From the NCBI GenBank assembly GCA_034231615.1, contig CM067307.1:3125147-3189146 (forward strand): 64,000 bases of DNA. Reading direction: 5' to 3'. The notes beneath the pieces are model-generated. The model searched no databases and had not been told where the DNA came from. It was given only the letters and a program-made list of their open reading frames with translations. This DNA is from Meghimatium bilineatum. Lineage: Eukaryota; Mollusca; Gastropoda; Stylommatophora; Philomycidae. This document shows, piece by piece, positions 46,619 to 60,173 of this stretch (position 1 is its first letter; every line of letters starts with the position of its first letter). The position numbers and the translations under genes are program-made.

Positions 46619-47530
46619 ACTGTTACTCTGCCATTTTGTTGTCGAGTTCAAAACAAATGCTGTAAAGTGCGCACGTTTGCAATCTGTATGTATCGCCGTT
46701 TGAGTCTTGCAGATAATCATGAAGAAATTAGAAGAATCAATGAATTGAGATTTTTCTGAACAATTCATACTGTTCAAGATATCACTTCACAGTAAAAGAA
46801 GATACTTGTTTTCAACTTCCTATTTTCTCTTCCATATAATTAAACATATTGTTTGTAATCACCGTGTCATTGACCAATGTAGCTTCTAGAACTTGTGCAC
46901 TTGACCAACAGACGAACGAGACGAATTCGTGATTATTTATTTAAAATTGGCTTAACAGCACGCTGGACATTCCCATCAGTGTTCCGGCCTCCGTTCCAAC
47001 AGCCATCTTATTGCATTCGTGAGAAATACACGTCAAATCCCATACTCCCGACTTGTTTTGCAAAGCAGAAAATCAAGGAAAGTGTATCAATTATGTGTCT
47101 AATTCGACTGTCGCCGTTTATTTCATGAAGGCTGGTACTGGAATGGTATCCCTACACAAGGAATATCTTGCTGCGTGCGCAGAGCTTCGTCGGAGGAAAT
47201 ACACACAATGGAAGACCGAGGTAAACTAGGCATTTAGCTCGGGATACATACCCATATACCCCTTCAGAGAAGAAGGCTCCTTAAATAGGCATTATACTTA
47301 GCCACAAGCTAAATCTCCTGGATATAAATTGATGCTCCGAGAAACCACCACACTGCACATAGGAAGTAAGAGCAAATTGTTCAGAATTCATGTAGATAGC
47401 AACCAACCAAACCCCTGTCCGATAATATTCATTAGCATACATCTTGTATATAACGCAGTATATCGTATCACCGTCAGTCATCGCACATGTCTCCATGATA
47501 TGCTTCATATATGATATCATAGTCACATGC
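46619..47530. other. non-coding duplicated sequence (matches 62156-63060)
   Basis: Collinear with the second duplicate. Open frames here differ between the two copies and none has a recognised domain. TCTGTATGTATCGCCGTTTG and AATACACGTCA words are shared. No gene supported. Confidence 0.6.
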
Positions 47531-47665
47531 TGAAGTCGGATGTGTCAGGCCGAAAGGCGCAGATATCGCAGCAATGCTGTTAACCATGACACAGGACATT
47601 CCGTTCTCCGGACTGCATCCTGCTAATTTGCAGGTGTTTGAGTACGAACGCAGAAGAAGAAGATA
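47531..47665 (+). mobile_element. short interspersed element with GAA-rich tail, copy 3
   Basis: AAGTCGGATGTGTCAGGCCG through CCGTTCTCCGGACTGCATCC to GAGTACGAACGCAGAAGAAG. Also present at 63070-63165, so it predates the segmental duplication. Confidence 0.6.
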
Positions 47666-47915
47666 TCACCGTCAGTCATCACACCTGTCTCCATGATATA
47701 CTCAGTATATCATATCACCGTTAATCTGTGCACCTGTCTCCATGATATACTCAGTATATCATATCACCGTTAATCTGTGCACCTGTCTCCATGATATACT
47801 CAGTATATCATATCACCGTTACTCTGTGCACCTGTCTCCATGATATACTCAGTATATCATATACTCAGTATATCATATCACCGTTAATCTGTGCACCAGT
47901 CTCCATGATATACAT
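47666..47915. repeat. 49-bp repeat, about 5 units
   Basis: The unit contains ACCGTTAATCTGTGCACCTG and ATGATATACTCAGTATATCA. The second duplicate has two (63165-63265). Confidence 0.9.
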
Positions 47916-48279
47916 AACATTCTTCTATAAAATCTATGCTGCATCATATTTTCCACCACAATGTTCATTTATTGTCTAAAACTCGCGTTCATATTAGAAT
48001 CGGTGTTATGGAATCACACAAGATGTAATCATTTTCATAGTTTGCTCAATCATTGGTGAATCAGATATTGGTGAGTCGCCACCACCACACAAGGCTGTAA
48101 CACATTACAGACCGCAAGGCACACGCACACACAAACACGCACATACCGACTAAATAATAGACTACACGAAACACACGCCGAATAAATAGCGGACTCCAAG
48201 GCTCACTCACACTGACTAAAAAGCAAATTACAATGCACAGAAAAATTGAATATATAACCGACTACAGGGCACATACACA
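47916..48279. other. unique duplicated spacer, CA-rich to the right
   Basis: No gene. Matches 63266-63635. From about 48110 it becomes CA-rich, with words leading into the 32-bp array. Confidence 0.6.
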
Positions 48280-49795
48280 CTTATTTAATAACAGATTACA
48301 CGGACCATACACTGATTAAATAACAGATTACACGGACCATACACTGATTAAATAACACATTACACGGACCATACACTGATTAAATAACAGATTACACGGA
48401 CCATACACTGATTAAATAACAGATTACACGGACCATACACTGATTAAATAACAGATTACACGGATCACACACTGATTAAATAACAAATTACACGGACTAC
48501 ACACTGTTTAAATAACAGATTACACGGACCACACACTGATTAAATAACAGATTACACGGACCATACACTGATTAAATAACAGATTACACGGACCATACAC
48601 TGATTAAATAACAGATTACAAGGACCATACACTGATTAAATAACAGATTACACGGACCACACACTGATTAAGTAACAGACTACACGGACCACACACTGAT
48701 TAAATTACAGATTACACGGACCATACACTGATTAAATAACAGACTACACGGACCACACACTGATTAAATAACAGATTACACGGACCATACACTGATTAAA
48801 TAACAGATTACACGGACCATACACTGATTAAATAACAGATTACACAGACCATACACTGATTATATAACAGATTACACGGACCACACACTGATTAAGTAAC
48901 AGACTACACGGACCACACACTGATTAAATAACAGACTACACGGACCATACACTGATTAAGTAACATACTACACGGACCATACACTGATTAAATAACAGAT
49001 TACACGGACCACACACTGATTAAATAACAGACTACACGGACCACACACTCTTTAAATAACAGATTACACGGACCATACACTGATTAAATAACAGATTACA
49101 CGGACCACCCACTGATTAAATAACAGACTACACGGACCATACACTGATTAAGTAACAGATTACACGGACCACACACTGATTAAATAACAGACTACACGGA
49201 CCACACACTGATTAAATAACAGACTACACGTCCACACACTGATTAAGTAACAGACTACACGGACCATACACTGATTAAATAACAGATTACACGGACCACA
49301 CACTCTTTAAATAACAGATTACACGGACCATACACTGATTAAATAACAGATTACACGGACCACACACTGATTAAATAACAGATTACACGGACCATCCACT
49401 GATTAAATAACAGATTACACGGACCATACACTGATTAAATAACAGATTACACGGACCATACACTGATTAAATAACAGATTACACGGACCACACACTGATT
49501 AAGTAACAGACTACACGGACCACACACTGATTAAATAACAGATTACATGGACCACACACTGATTAAGTAACAGACTACAAGGACCACACACTGATTAAAT
49601 AACAGATTACACGGACCATACACTGATTAAATAACAGATTACACGGACCATACACTGATTAAATAACAGATTACACGGACCATACTCTGATTAAATAACA
49701 GATTACACGGACCACACACTGATTAAGTAACAGACTACACGGACCACACACTGATTAAATAACAAACTACACAAACCACACACTAAATAACATAC
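48280..49795. repeat. 32-bp minisatellite, about 47 units
   Basis: The unit contains ACACTGATTAAATAACAGAT and CACGGACC. The main variants are GATTAC/GACTAC, CAT/CAC and AAATAAC/AAGTAAC. The second duplicate has only about three units (63640-63740). Confidence 0.95.
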
Positions 49796-49844
49796 TGCAA
49801 TGCCGATATAGAAAGACTAAGCGACAGACAACAAGACCCACACT

Positions 49845-50760
49845 CGATGACTAAATAACATACTATACGGACAACACTCACTGACTAAATAACATACTAC
49901 ACGGACAGCACTCACTGACTAAATAACATACTACACGGACAACACTCACTGACTAAATAACATACTACACGGACAACACTCACTGACTAAATAACATACT
50001 ACACGGACAACACTCACTGACTAAATAACATACTACACGGACAACACTCACTGACTAAATAACATACTACACGGACAGCACTCGATAACTAAATAACATA
50101 CTACACGGACAACACTCGATAACTAAATAACATACTACACGGACAACACTCACTGACTAAATAACATACTACACGGACAACACTCACTCACTAAATAACA
50201 TACTACACGGACAACACTCACTGACTAAATAACATACTACACGGACAGCACTCACTGACTAAATAACATACTACACGGACAGCACTCGATAACTAAATAA
50301 CATACTACACGGACAACACTCACTGACTAAATAACATACTACACGGACAACACTCACTGACTAAATAACATACTACACAAACAACACTCGATAACTAAAT
50401 AACATACTACACGGACAACACTCGATAACTAAATAACATACTACACGGACAGCACTCGATAACTAAATAACATACTACACGGACAGCAATCGATAACTAA
50501 ATAACATACTACACGGACAACACTCGATAACTAAATAACATACTACACGGACAGCACTCACTGACTAAATAACATACTACACGGACAGCACTCACTGACT
50601 AAATAACATACTACACGGACAGCACTCACAGACTAAATAACATACTACACGGACAACACTAACTGACTAAATAACATACTACACGGACAGCACTCACTGA
50701 CTAAATAACATACTACACGGACAGCACTCACTGACTAAATAACATACTACACGGACAAAA
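49845..50760. repeat. 34-bp minisatellite, about 27 units
   Basis: The unit contains TGACTAAATAACATACTACA and CGGACAACACTCAC, with CGATAA substituted for CACTGA in blocks. The second duplicate has about two units (63785-63830). Confidence 0.95.
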
Positions 50761-50929
50761 CTCAATGACTAAATAAGAGACTACAAAGACAAAAATACTG
50801 ATTAGATCACAGACAACAAAGGACACACACTGAAAAAATACTACAGCAAGAGACACACACACACAAACTGACTAAAATAGACTATAAGACACACACACTG
50901 ACTAAAAACAGACCACAGGACATACACAC

Positions 50930-51065
50930 TGACAATATAAAATACTTCAAGACACACCCAATGACTACATAACATACTTCAAGACACACCCACTGACTAC
51001 ATAACATACTTCAAGACACACCCACTGACTACATAACATACTTCAAGAGACACCCACAGACTACA
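50930..51065. repeat. 32-bp repeat, four units
   Basis: ACATAACATACTTCAAGACA units, again linked by CACTGACT. Confidence 0.88.
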
Positions 51066-52730
51066 AGTTGCACATAGTGACCAAAGCTGAGACAACGTTG
51101 TACACAAACACACACACAGTGAGCAAATAACAGAATACAAGACACAGACGCACACAGACTAAATAGCAATCTATACACACACACAGACTAAATAGCAATC
51201 TACAATACATACACAAACACACTGACTAAATAGCAATCTACAACACACACACTGAAGAAATAGCAATCTACAATATACACACACACACACACCGACTAAA
51301 TAGCAATCTACACCACACACACACACTGACTGAAGATATACACAGCACACTCATACACTGACTAAATAGCAATATACAACACACACAAACACTGACTCAA
51401 TTGCAATCTAAAATACACACACACTCACAAAAGAGCAATCTACAAAACATACACACACACTGGCTAAAGATATACACAACACACACGCATACTGACTAAA
51501 GATATTCACGACACACACAATGACTAAAGATATACACAACACACACACACACTGACTAAGATATATATATATACAACATACATACACTGACTAAAGATAT
51601 ACACAACACACACAAACTGACTAAAGATATACACACCACACACACATACACTGACTAAAGATATATAAACCACACACACTGACTAAAGATATAAAGATAT
51701 ACACAACACACGCACACACACACTGAATAAAGATATACACAAAACACACTGACTAAAGATATACACAACACACGTACACACTGACTGAATATATACACAA
51801 CACACACACACACACACACTGACTAAAGATATACACAACACACACACATACTGACTAAATATATACACAACACACACACACACACTGACTAAAGATATAC
51901 ACAAAACACACATACAGACTAAACATATACACAGCACACATACATACTGATTAAATATATACACAACACACACACAATGACTAAAGATATACACAGCACA
52001 CACATACATACTGACTAAAAATATACACAACACACACACACACACACTGACTAAATATATACACAACACACACACATACTGACTAAATATATACACAACA
52101 CACACACACATACTGACTAAATATATACACAACACACACATACATACTGACTAAATATATACACAGCACACACATACGTACTGACTAAATATATACACAA
52201 CACACACACATACTAACTAAATATATACACAACACACACACACTGACTAAAGATATACACAGCACACACATACACACACACATAAATAGTAACTATATAA
52301 CATTTCAGAAACATTCAATTATTAAATAACATTATTCAACCCAAACACACACCCATTGACTAAATAAGAATCTACACGAAATAACACACATATTGACAGA
52401 ACAATATTCTACACCACACAACACACCCACTGACTAAATACGAATATACCTGATACACACACACACACATACTAACTACATAAACACAGTACAACACACA
52501 CACACATACTGAATAAATAATCACAGTGCAACACACACACATACTAACTACATAAACACAGTACAACACACACACATACTAACTACATAAACACAGTACA
52601 ACACATACATGAACATACTGACTAAATAATCAAAGTACAACACACACAGACACACATACTGACTAAATAATCAAAGTACAAGATGCACACACAAATACAT
52701 ACACAATGACTACATTAGAATCGACACGAC
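51066..52730. repeat. CA-rich irregular repeat region
   Basis: (CA)n runs of varying length are separated by ACTGACTAAATATATACACA or ACTGACTAAAGATATACACA. Open frames rich in Cys, Val and Tyr on the minus strand are artefacts. Confidence 0.9.
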
Positions 52731-52734
52731 GTAC

Positions 52735-54150
52735 ACAGTGACTAAATAAATAAACTACAAGACACACACTGACTAAATAAATAAACTACAAGACACACAG
52801 ATACACACTGACTAAATAAATAAACTACAAGACACAACTATACACACTGACTAAATAAATAAACTACATGACACACAGATACACACACTGACTAAATAAA
52901 TAAACTACAAGACACAAATATAAACACTGACTAAATAAATAAACTACAAGACACAACTATACACACTGACTAAATAAATAAACTACAAGACACAACTATA
53001 CACACTGACTAAATAAATAAACTACAGGACACACAGATACACACACTGACTAAATAAATAAACTACAAGACACAACTATAAACACTGACTAAATAAATAA
53101 ACTACAGACACAACTATACACACTGACTAAATAAATAAACTACAAGACACAACTATACACACTGACTAAATAAATAAATTACAGGACACACAGATACACA
53201 CACTGACTAAATAAATAAACTACAAGACACAACTATAAACACTGACTAAATAAATAAACTACAGACACAACTATACACACTGACTAAATAAATAAACTAC
53301 AAGACACAACTATACACACTGACTAAATAAATAAATTACAGGACACACAGATACACACACTGACTAAATAAATAAACTACAATACACAACTATAAACACT
53401 GACTAAATAAATAAACTACAAGACACAACTATACACACTGACTAAATAAATAAACTACAAGACACAACTATACACACTGACTAAATAAATAAACTACAAT
53501 ACACAACTATACATACTGACTAAATAAATAAACTACAAGACACAACTATACACACTGACTAAATAAATAAACTACAAGACACAATTATACACACTGACTA
53601 AATAAATAAACTACACGATACTACTATACACACTGACTAAATAAATAAACTACAAGACACAACTATAAACACTGTCTAAATAAATAAACTACAAGACACA
53701 CAGATACACACACTGACTAAATAAATAAACTACAAGACACAACTATACACACTGACTAAATAAATAAACTACAAGACACACAGATACACACACTGACTAA
53801 ATAAATAAACTACAAGACAAACAGATACACACACTGACTAAATAAATAAACTACAAGACACAACTATAAACACTGACTATATAAATAAACTACAAGACAC
53901 AACTATACACACTGACTAAATAAATAAACTACAAGACACAACTATACACACTGACTAAATAAATAAACTACAAGACACAACTATACACACTGACTAAATA
54001 AATAAACTACAATACACAACTATAAACACTGACTAAATAAATAAACTACAAGACACAACTATACACACTGACTAAATAAATAAACTACAAGACAACTATA
54101 CACACTGACTAAATAAATAAACTACAAGACACACAGATACACACACTGAC
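52735..54150. repeat. 39-bp minisatellite, about 36 units
   Basis: The unit contains CTGACTAAATAAATAAACTA and ACAAGACACAACTATACACA, with an alternate form carrying CACAGATACACA. It ends exactly where the second segmental duplicate begins. Confidence 0.93.
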
Positions 54151-54430
54151 TAAATATCAAAGGACATGACAAGGAAGAAGATTTGCAATACTTTATATTT
54201 GTGTTGTATAGAAAACCATCTTGTGTATATGTATATATGAATGGTGTAAACATTTGAGATATTTCTGAAACATTCTACTAACATCAGTTTCGAACACTCT
54301 AAGGAAAAGCATAGAATATAATGTGGTGAATTATCTCTGCGCCATGCATGCGAATAATAGAATTATGAATAAACACGTCTGGTTTACGGATCACATGCGA
54401 TAGTATAGTAAGATTGAGTTTATATGATTA

Positions 54431-55216
54431 TATGATTAATAACACTTAATAGGGAGTGCAGAGAATGGTGTCCGACAGTGGTCGAGTCGATATTGATTTT
54501 TCTGATCGGTGAGAATTCCAGGGAAGGTGATATGATTATATATACAGATGGGTCGGCTGAAAGATACACCAGGAATTATTGTGCCATTACAGCTCACAGG
54601 TGGAGGAGGGGGGGGGGCCATCAGAGAGGAAAGTGGTGCATTCGCTCAGACGACAAGCAACATGAAAATGGACATTTTGACAGTAACTAAAGCTTTAAAA
54701 TGGGTGTGCTCACAGACTGCCTGCAAGCATACCTGTATACTCAGTGACTCCATGAGAATGATTGTGAAAGTTCAGGCGGGGTACGTTCTGGAATAGTTGC
54801 TGGATGCAGTGAATAATTCCTGTCTGCGTAGAGTGACTTTTATTTTTGTGCCGGTACATGCGAGATTCCGGGGTAATTATAGAGCGGAAAGGTTGGCCAC
54901 CCACGCTGCTACTACAGCTGCTGGTGGAGCGATGAATCGGGCAGACATTTTGAATGCCCTACGGGAAAATACACGAACAAATGACTGTAAAAGTGACGAT
55001 GACTGTTGTTCCATAACTAAAAAAAAACAATTTGGCTTGAAATGTGGTGTCGCTAGAAAGGAGCGGTTTTGTTGGCGAGAAAGATTGATGGTCAATCAAC
55101 GACATACTGGATACGTCAGTCAACGTAAAATGGCGGCTACACTCAAGGACAGATCTGAGCACCCATAAAATTGTCCCGAGTGCAATAACGATGATGCAAC
55201 GACTAACTAACTAAGT
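54431..55216 (+). mobile_element. LINE 3' fragment with RNase H domain, with target-site duplication
   Basis: Encodes GDMIIYTDGSAERY, TCILSDSMRM, RVTFIFVPVHARF and RAERLATHA, an RNase H domain with several frame breaks; the catalytic Glu position reads Asp (MKMDILTV). It ends with the tail AACGACTAACTAACTAAG. It is flanked by AGTTTATATGATTA (54417-54430) and AGTTTATAGGGTTA (55217-55230), 12 of 14 bases alike. The first duplicate has one such site (40601-40614) without the insert. Same family as 26880-27765. Confidence 0.8.
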
Positions 55217-55356
55217 AGTTTATAGGGTTAACGTTTTGACATGGAAGCGCAGATTGCATCCTACAAATATGTTGTACAATAGCAAGAGTTAACATCTTGC
55301 CCCAGAGGAGAGGTGTTGAATTTATACCATGACCGGCCTCTATTATGGGCTTGTGA

Positions 55357-55540
55357 GTGTCTTGTGACGTATTCCTTCCAGAACGTTGTCTTCCCAATGA
55401 ACTCTCTGAACATCTCTCTGTCTTGGGCGATGTGGCTTGCATTTTCTATTGATGTATTCATGTTATCTTTAATGTCGTCAGTCCATCGTCTTCTTGGTCT
55501 ACACCTTCTCCTCTTCCCTGGTACTCTTCCCTCCATTATT
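55357..55540 (-). mobile_element. LINE C-terminal fragment inserted in duplicate 2
   Basis: The minus strand encodes IMEGRVPGKRRRCRPRRRW, TDDIKDNMNTSIENA and AQDREMFREFI. This is the common LINE C-terminal motif EG-x-x-x-GKRRRGRP-x-x-RW-x-D-I-K. Similar bases TGGGCTTGTGA (55346-55356) and TGGGCATGTGA (55541-55551) flank it. The first duplicate lacks it near 40735-40750. It is 5'-truncated. Confidence 0.65.
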
Positions 55541-55551
55541 TGGGCATGTGA

Positions 55552-55861
55552 ATAGAAAGTAAACACGACTTCATTCTTCACGTTTTTTACTGTTGCCGTA
55601 AAATTCATTGGTCACTATTTTTATATTTTAAGTCGATTGCCAAATAGGCGAGACCGACGAACAAGCGAAATGCCTGGAAATAAAAACATCATTTTTTGTG
55701 TGTGTAATGCTTACTTTCTTTTCAGAGATCTTACAGTACTATCGTTGGTTACGACTTATCTAAAAAATAGTGGAGTAATAGGAAGTCAAAAGGATGAGCA
55801 GTTCTTATTGACGAGCGTGAAGTGTAGACCTTATTTCAGTAATAGTTCTTCATATAGTGCT
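55552..55861. other. duplicated spacer without gene
   Basis: Matches 40750-41040 in the first duplicate. Words include GAGTAATAGGAAGTCAAAA. No conserved coding frame. Confidence 0.5.
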
Positions 55862-56075
55862 TCATGACCGAGAGGTTAGACTCACAAAGGCTTCAGGTTC
55901 CGACTCTGGCAAGGTCATGTTTAACTTTTGTTTCCGTGTCGAAGGATCATTTTTTTAAAATAGTAAATCGTGTACGTGGCGTGGCTACAACGAGTGAATG
56001 TGGCCTGTATCACCACAAAAAAACACACATCATCCCATGTAAAATCCTAACAGGGAAACACGTAGAATTGACAAT
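55862..56075 (+). mobile_element. tRNA-derived SINE, copy 2 (duplicate of 41041)
   Basis: The A-box TGACCGAGAGG is at 55865-55875. The stretch to the B box is shortened relative to copy 1 and the B box has changed (GGTTCCGACTC), so it is more decayed. The body matches copy 1. Confidence 0.5.
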
Positions 56076-56454
56076 GTTTGTCTACAGTGATACTGAAATG
56101 GATTTCCGGCAGAAAAAAACGTAACATTATGTAATAGTAAAATAATTTTAATCCATGTTTAGAAATTTCAATAAAGGGTGACAATGACATACGTGAATGA
56201 CTCCGACATGAGTGAAAGGCCCGACATGAGTGGGTGGCTCCTTGATTGAGTGGCTCCAACATGAGTGAGCGGATCCGACATGAGGGATCGGATTGTATTG
56301 CCTAGTAGCATTTGCAAAGAGTTCAATAGATTTCTAATCCTGGACATGCCGAGTCCACAACAACGAAAGAGCCGAGACATTAGCTTCATAAGCACCAGTA
56401 CTATGAGAATTGTTAATGAACAAGAATGTCACTTTAACATCTCTACACGAACGC

Positions 56455-57895
56455 TGTTTGCTCGGTGTGATGTTTGCTCTGCGTGACGTTTGCTCGGTGT
56501 GATGTTTGCTCGGTGTGATGTTTGCTCGGTGTGACGTCTGCTCGGTGTGACGTTTGCTCCGTGTGACTTTTGCTCGGTGTAGTGTTTCCTCGGTGTGATG
56601 TGTGCTCGGTGTGGTGTGTGCTCGGTGCCGTATGTTCTCGGTGTGATGTTTGGTCAGTGTCCTGTGTGTTCGTTATGATGTATGGTCGGTGTGATGTTTG
56701 CTCGGTGTGACGTTTTGTTGGTATGATTTTTGCTCGGTGTGATATTTGCTTGGTGTGGTGTTTGCTAGGTGTGATGTTTGCTTGGTGTATTGTTTGCATG
56801 GTGTAATGTTTGCTCGATGTGACGTTTGTTCGGTGTGACGTTTGCTCTGTGTGGTGTTTGCTCTGTGTGGTTTTTGCTCGGTGTGACGTTTGCTCGGTGT
56901 GATATTTCCTCAGTGTGATGTTTGCTCGGTGTGATGTTTGGTCGGTGTGATGTTTGCTCGGTGTGATGTGTGCTCGGTGTTGTGTTTGCTAAGTGTGATG
57001 TTTTGCTCGATTTTGTGTTTGCTCGGTGTGGTGTTTGCTTGGTGTGATGTTTGCTGGGTGTGGTGCGTGCTCGGATTGATGTATGCTCGGTGTGATGTTT
57101 CCTCGGTGTGGTGTTTGCTCTATTTTACGTATGCTCTGTGTAGTGTTTGCTCTGTGTGGTGATTGCTCGGTGTGGTGATTGCTCGGTGTGGTGTTTGCTC
57201 GGGTTGACGATAGCTCTGTGTGGTGTTTTCTCTGTGTGGTGTATGCTCTGTGTGACGTGTGCTTTGTGTGATATTTGCTCGGTGTGAAATTTTCTCGGTG
57301 TGACGTTTGCTAGCTGTAATGTTCGCTCGGTGTTGTGTTTGTTTGGTGTGATGTATGCTCGGTGTGGTTTTTGCTCGGTGTTGTGTTTGTTCGATGTGGT
57401 GTGTGCTCGGTGTGGTCTGTTCTCGGTGTGATGTTTGGTCGGTGTCGTGTTTGATCGGTGTGACGTTTTCTCGGTGTGGTGTGTGCTTAGTGTGATGTGA
57501 GGTTGGTTTCGTGTTTGCTCGTTGTGATTTTTGCTCGGTGTGATGTTTGCTGGGTGTGGTGTGTGCTCGGTGTGATGTGTGGTTGGGGTCGTGTTTGCTA
57601 GTTGTGATGTTTGCTCAGTGTGACGTTTGTTTGATGTGGTGTGTGCGTGGTGTGGTTTTTTTTTCTCGGTGTGATGTGTGTGATGTGGTATTTGCTGGAT
57701 GTGATATGTGCTCGGTGTTGTGTTTGCTCGGTTTGAAGATTTCTCGGTGTGATGTTTGCTCGGTGTGATGTGTGCTGTGTGCTCGGTGTGGTGTGTGCTC
57801 GGTTTGACGTTTTCTTGGTGTGGTGTTTTCTCTGTGTGGTGTTTGCTCAGAGTGGTGTTTTCACGATGTAGTATTTGCTGTGTATGGTGTTTACA
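56455..57895. repeat. 16-bp minisatellite, about 90 units, copy 2
   Basis: Same TGCTCGGTGTGATGTT unit as 41728-42380 but more than twice as long and more varied. The minus strand carries a 264-aa artefact frame of HTEQTSHR-like peptides. Confidence 0.9.
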
Positions 57896-57994
57896 GTAGA
57901 TGTTTGCTGCCCTAAACATGTATGTCTGATTACTGAATTATTATAGTTAGTGAATTCAGAATTGATAAGGAGGAATACATTGTTGATATAATTT

Positions 57995-59925
57995 TCAATC
58001 GCCTGTTGAATGCAGACTCTACTATAGATGATACATCTAGGATAGGACTTTTAAATGTAGACACTATTTTACTCTAGGATACGATTGTTGAATGTAGACA
58101 CTATTTTAATCTAGGATACGATTGTTGAATGTAGACACTATTTTAATCTAGGAGTCGTACGTTGAATGTAGACACTATTTCAATCAACGATACGATTGTT
58201 GAATGTAGACACTATTTTAATCTAGGATACGATTGTTGAATGTAGACACTATTTTAATCTAGGATACGATTGTTGAATGTAGACACTATTTTAATCTAGA
58301 ATACGATTGTTGAATGTAGACACTATTTTAATCTAGAATACGATTGTTGAATGTAGACACTATTTCAATCTAGGATACGATTGTTGAATGTAGACACTAT
58401 TTTACTCTAGGATACGATTGTTGAATGTAGACACTATTTTAATCTACGATACGATTGTTGAATGTAGACACTATTTTACTCTAGGATACGATTGTTGAAT
58501 GTAGACACTATTTAAATCTAGAATACGATTGTTGAATGTAGACACTATTTTACTCTAGGATACGATTGTTGAATGTAGACACTATTTTAATCTAGAATAC
58601 GATTGTTGAATGTAGACACTATTTTAATCTACGATACGATTGTTGAATGTAGACACTATTTTAATCTACGATACGATTGTTGAATGTAGACACTATTTTA
58701 ATCTACGATACGATTGTTGAATGTAGACACTATTTTAATCTACGATACGATTGTTGAATGTAGACACTATTTTAATCTAGGATACGATTGTTGAATGTAG
58801 ACACTATTTTAATCTACGATACGATTGTTGAATGTAGACACTATTTTAATCTACGATACGATTGTTGAATGTAGACACTATTTTAATCTAGGATACGATT
58901 GTTGAATGTAGACACTATTTTAATCTAGAATACGATTGTTGAATGTAGACACTATTTTACTCTAGGATACGATTGTTGAATGTAGACACTATTTTAATCT
59001 AGAATACGATTGTTGAATGTAGACACTATTTTAATCTAGAATACGATTGTTGAATGTAGACACTATTTTAATCTAGAATACGATTGTTGAATGTAGACAC
59101 TATTTTAATCTAGAATACGATTGTTGAATGTAGACACTATTTTAATCTAGAATACGATTGTTGAATGTAGACACTATTTTACTCTAGGATACGATTGTTG
59201 AATGTAGACACTATTTTACTCTAGGATACGATTGTTGAATGTAGACACTATTTTAATCTAGAATACGATTGTTGAATGTAGACACTATTTTAATCTAGGA
59301 TACGATTGTTGAATGTAGACACTATTTTAATCTAGAATACGATTGTTGAATGTAGACACTATTTTAATCTAGAATACGATTGTTGAATGTAGACACTATT
59401 TCAATCTAGGATACGATTGTTGAATGTAGACACTATTTTACTCTAGGATACGATTGTTGAATGTAGACACTATTTTAATCTACGATACGATTGTTGAATG
59501 TAGACACTATTTTACTCTAGGATACGATTGTTGAATGTAGACACTATTTTAATCTAGAATACGATTGTTGAATGTAGACACTATTTCAATCTACGATACG
59601 ATTGTTGAATGTAGACACTATTTTACTCTAGGATACGATTGTTGAATGTAGACACTATTTTAATCTAGAATACGATTGCTGAATGTAGATACTATTTTAA
59701 TCTAGGAGTCGTATGTTGAATGTAGACACTATTTCAATCTACGAACGATTATTGAATGTAGACACTATTTTAATCTAGGATACGATTGTTGAATGTAGAC
59801 ACTATTTTACTCTAGAATACGATTGTTGAATGTTGACACTATTTTAATCTAGGATACGATTGTTGAATGTAGACACTATTTTACTCTAGGATACGATTGT
59901 TGAATGTTGACACAATTATACATGA
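57995..59925. repeat. 37-bp minisatellite, about 51 units
   Basis: The unit contains ACGATTGTTGAATGTAGACA and CTATTTTAATCTAGGAT. Variants are mainly ACTCTAGGAT, ATCTAGAAT and ATCTACGAT. The first duplicate has only a handful of irregular units, so this expansion is specific to copy 2 or was lost from copy 1. Confidence 0.95.
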
Positions 59926-60173
59926 TATATCTAGGATACGAATATTTGGTATTCAGTTTGGTACGTGGATGTCTGAGCGTCATCGATAACAGTGAGAAAT
60001 GTGTTCAACAATTGCACCTCAAGAAACATCAGTTATACATACACTATGATATTTGCCTCAAGAGACTGAGTATCCATAGGTGTGCCCGGAGTGGAACGAC
60101 TACGACTCGTAATCAATAATCAATATAGCTGTTAACACTTATATTGATATTGTACATGTAATCGATATTTGCG

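Larger units (their letters stand above)
40331..54148. repeat. tandem segmental duplication, copy 1 (about 13.8 kb)
   Basis: From CTGACTAAATATCA at about 40334 onward the sequence is collinear with 54149 onward. It includes unique spacers, the SINE head, 19- and 16-bp arrays, pseudogene A and the downstream arrays. The position equivalent to the window end (64000) is about 50943. Copy 1 is bounded on both sides by CACTGACTAAATA-type repeats, which suggests unequal recombination between them. Confidence 0.85.

Noticed and set aside
51683-52575. Cys/Val/Tyr-rich minus-strand frames
   Set aside because: Translation of CA-rich microsatellite; composition is fully explained by the repeat.
56443-57919. 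118-264-aa His/Thr-rich minus-strand frames
   Set aside because: Translation of the 16-bp minisatellite; the first duplicate has different, unrelated frames at the same place.
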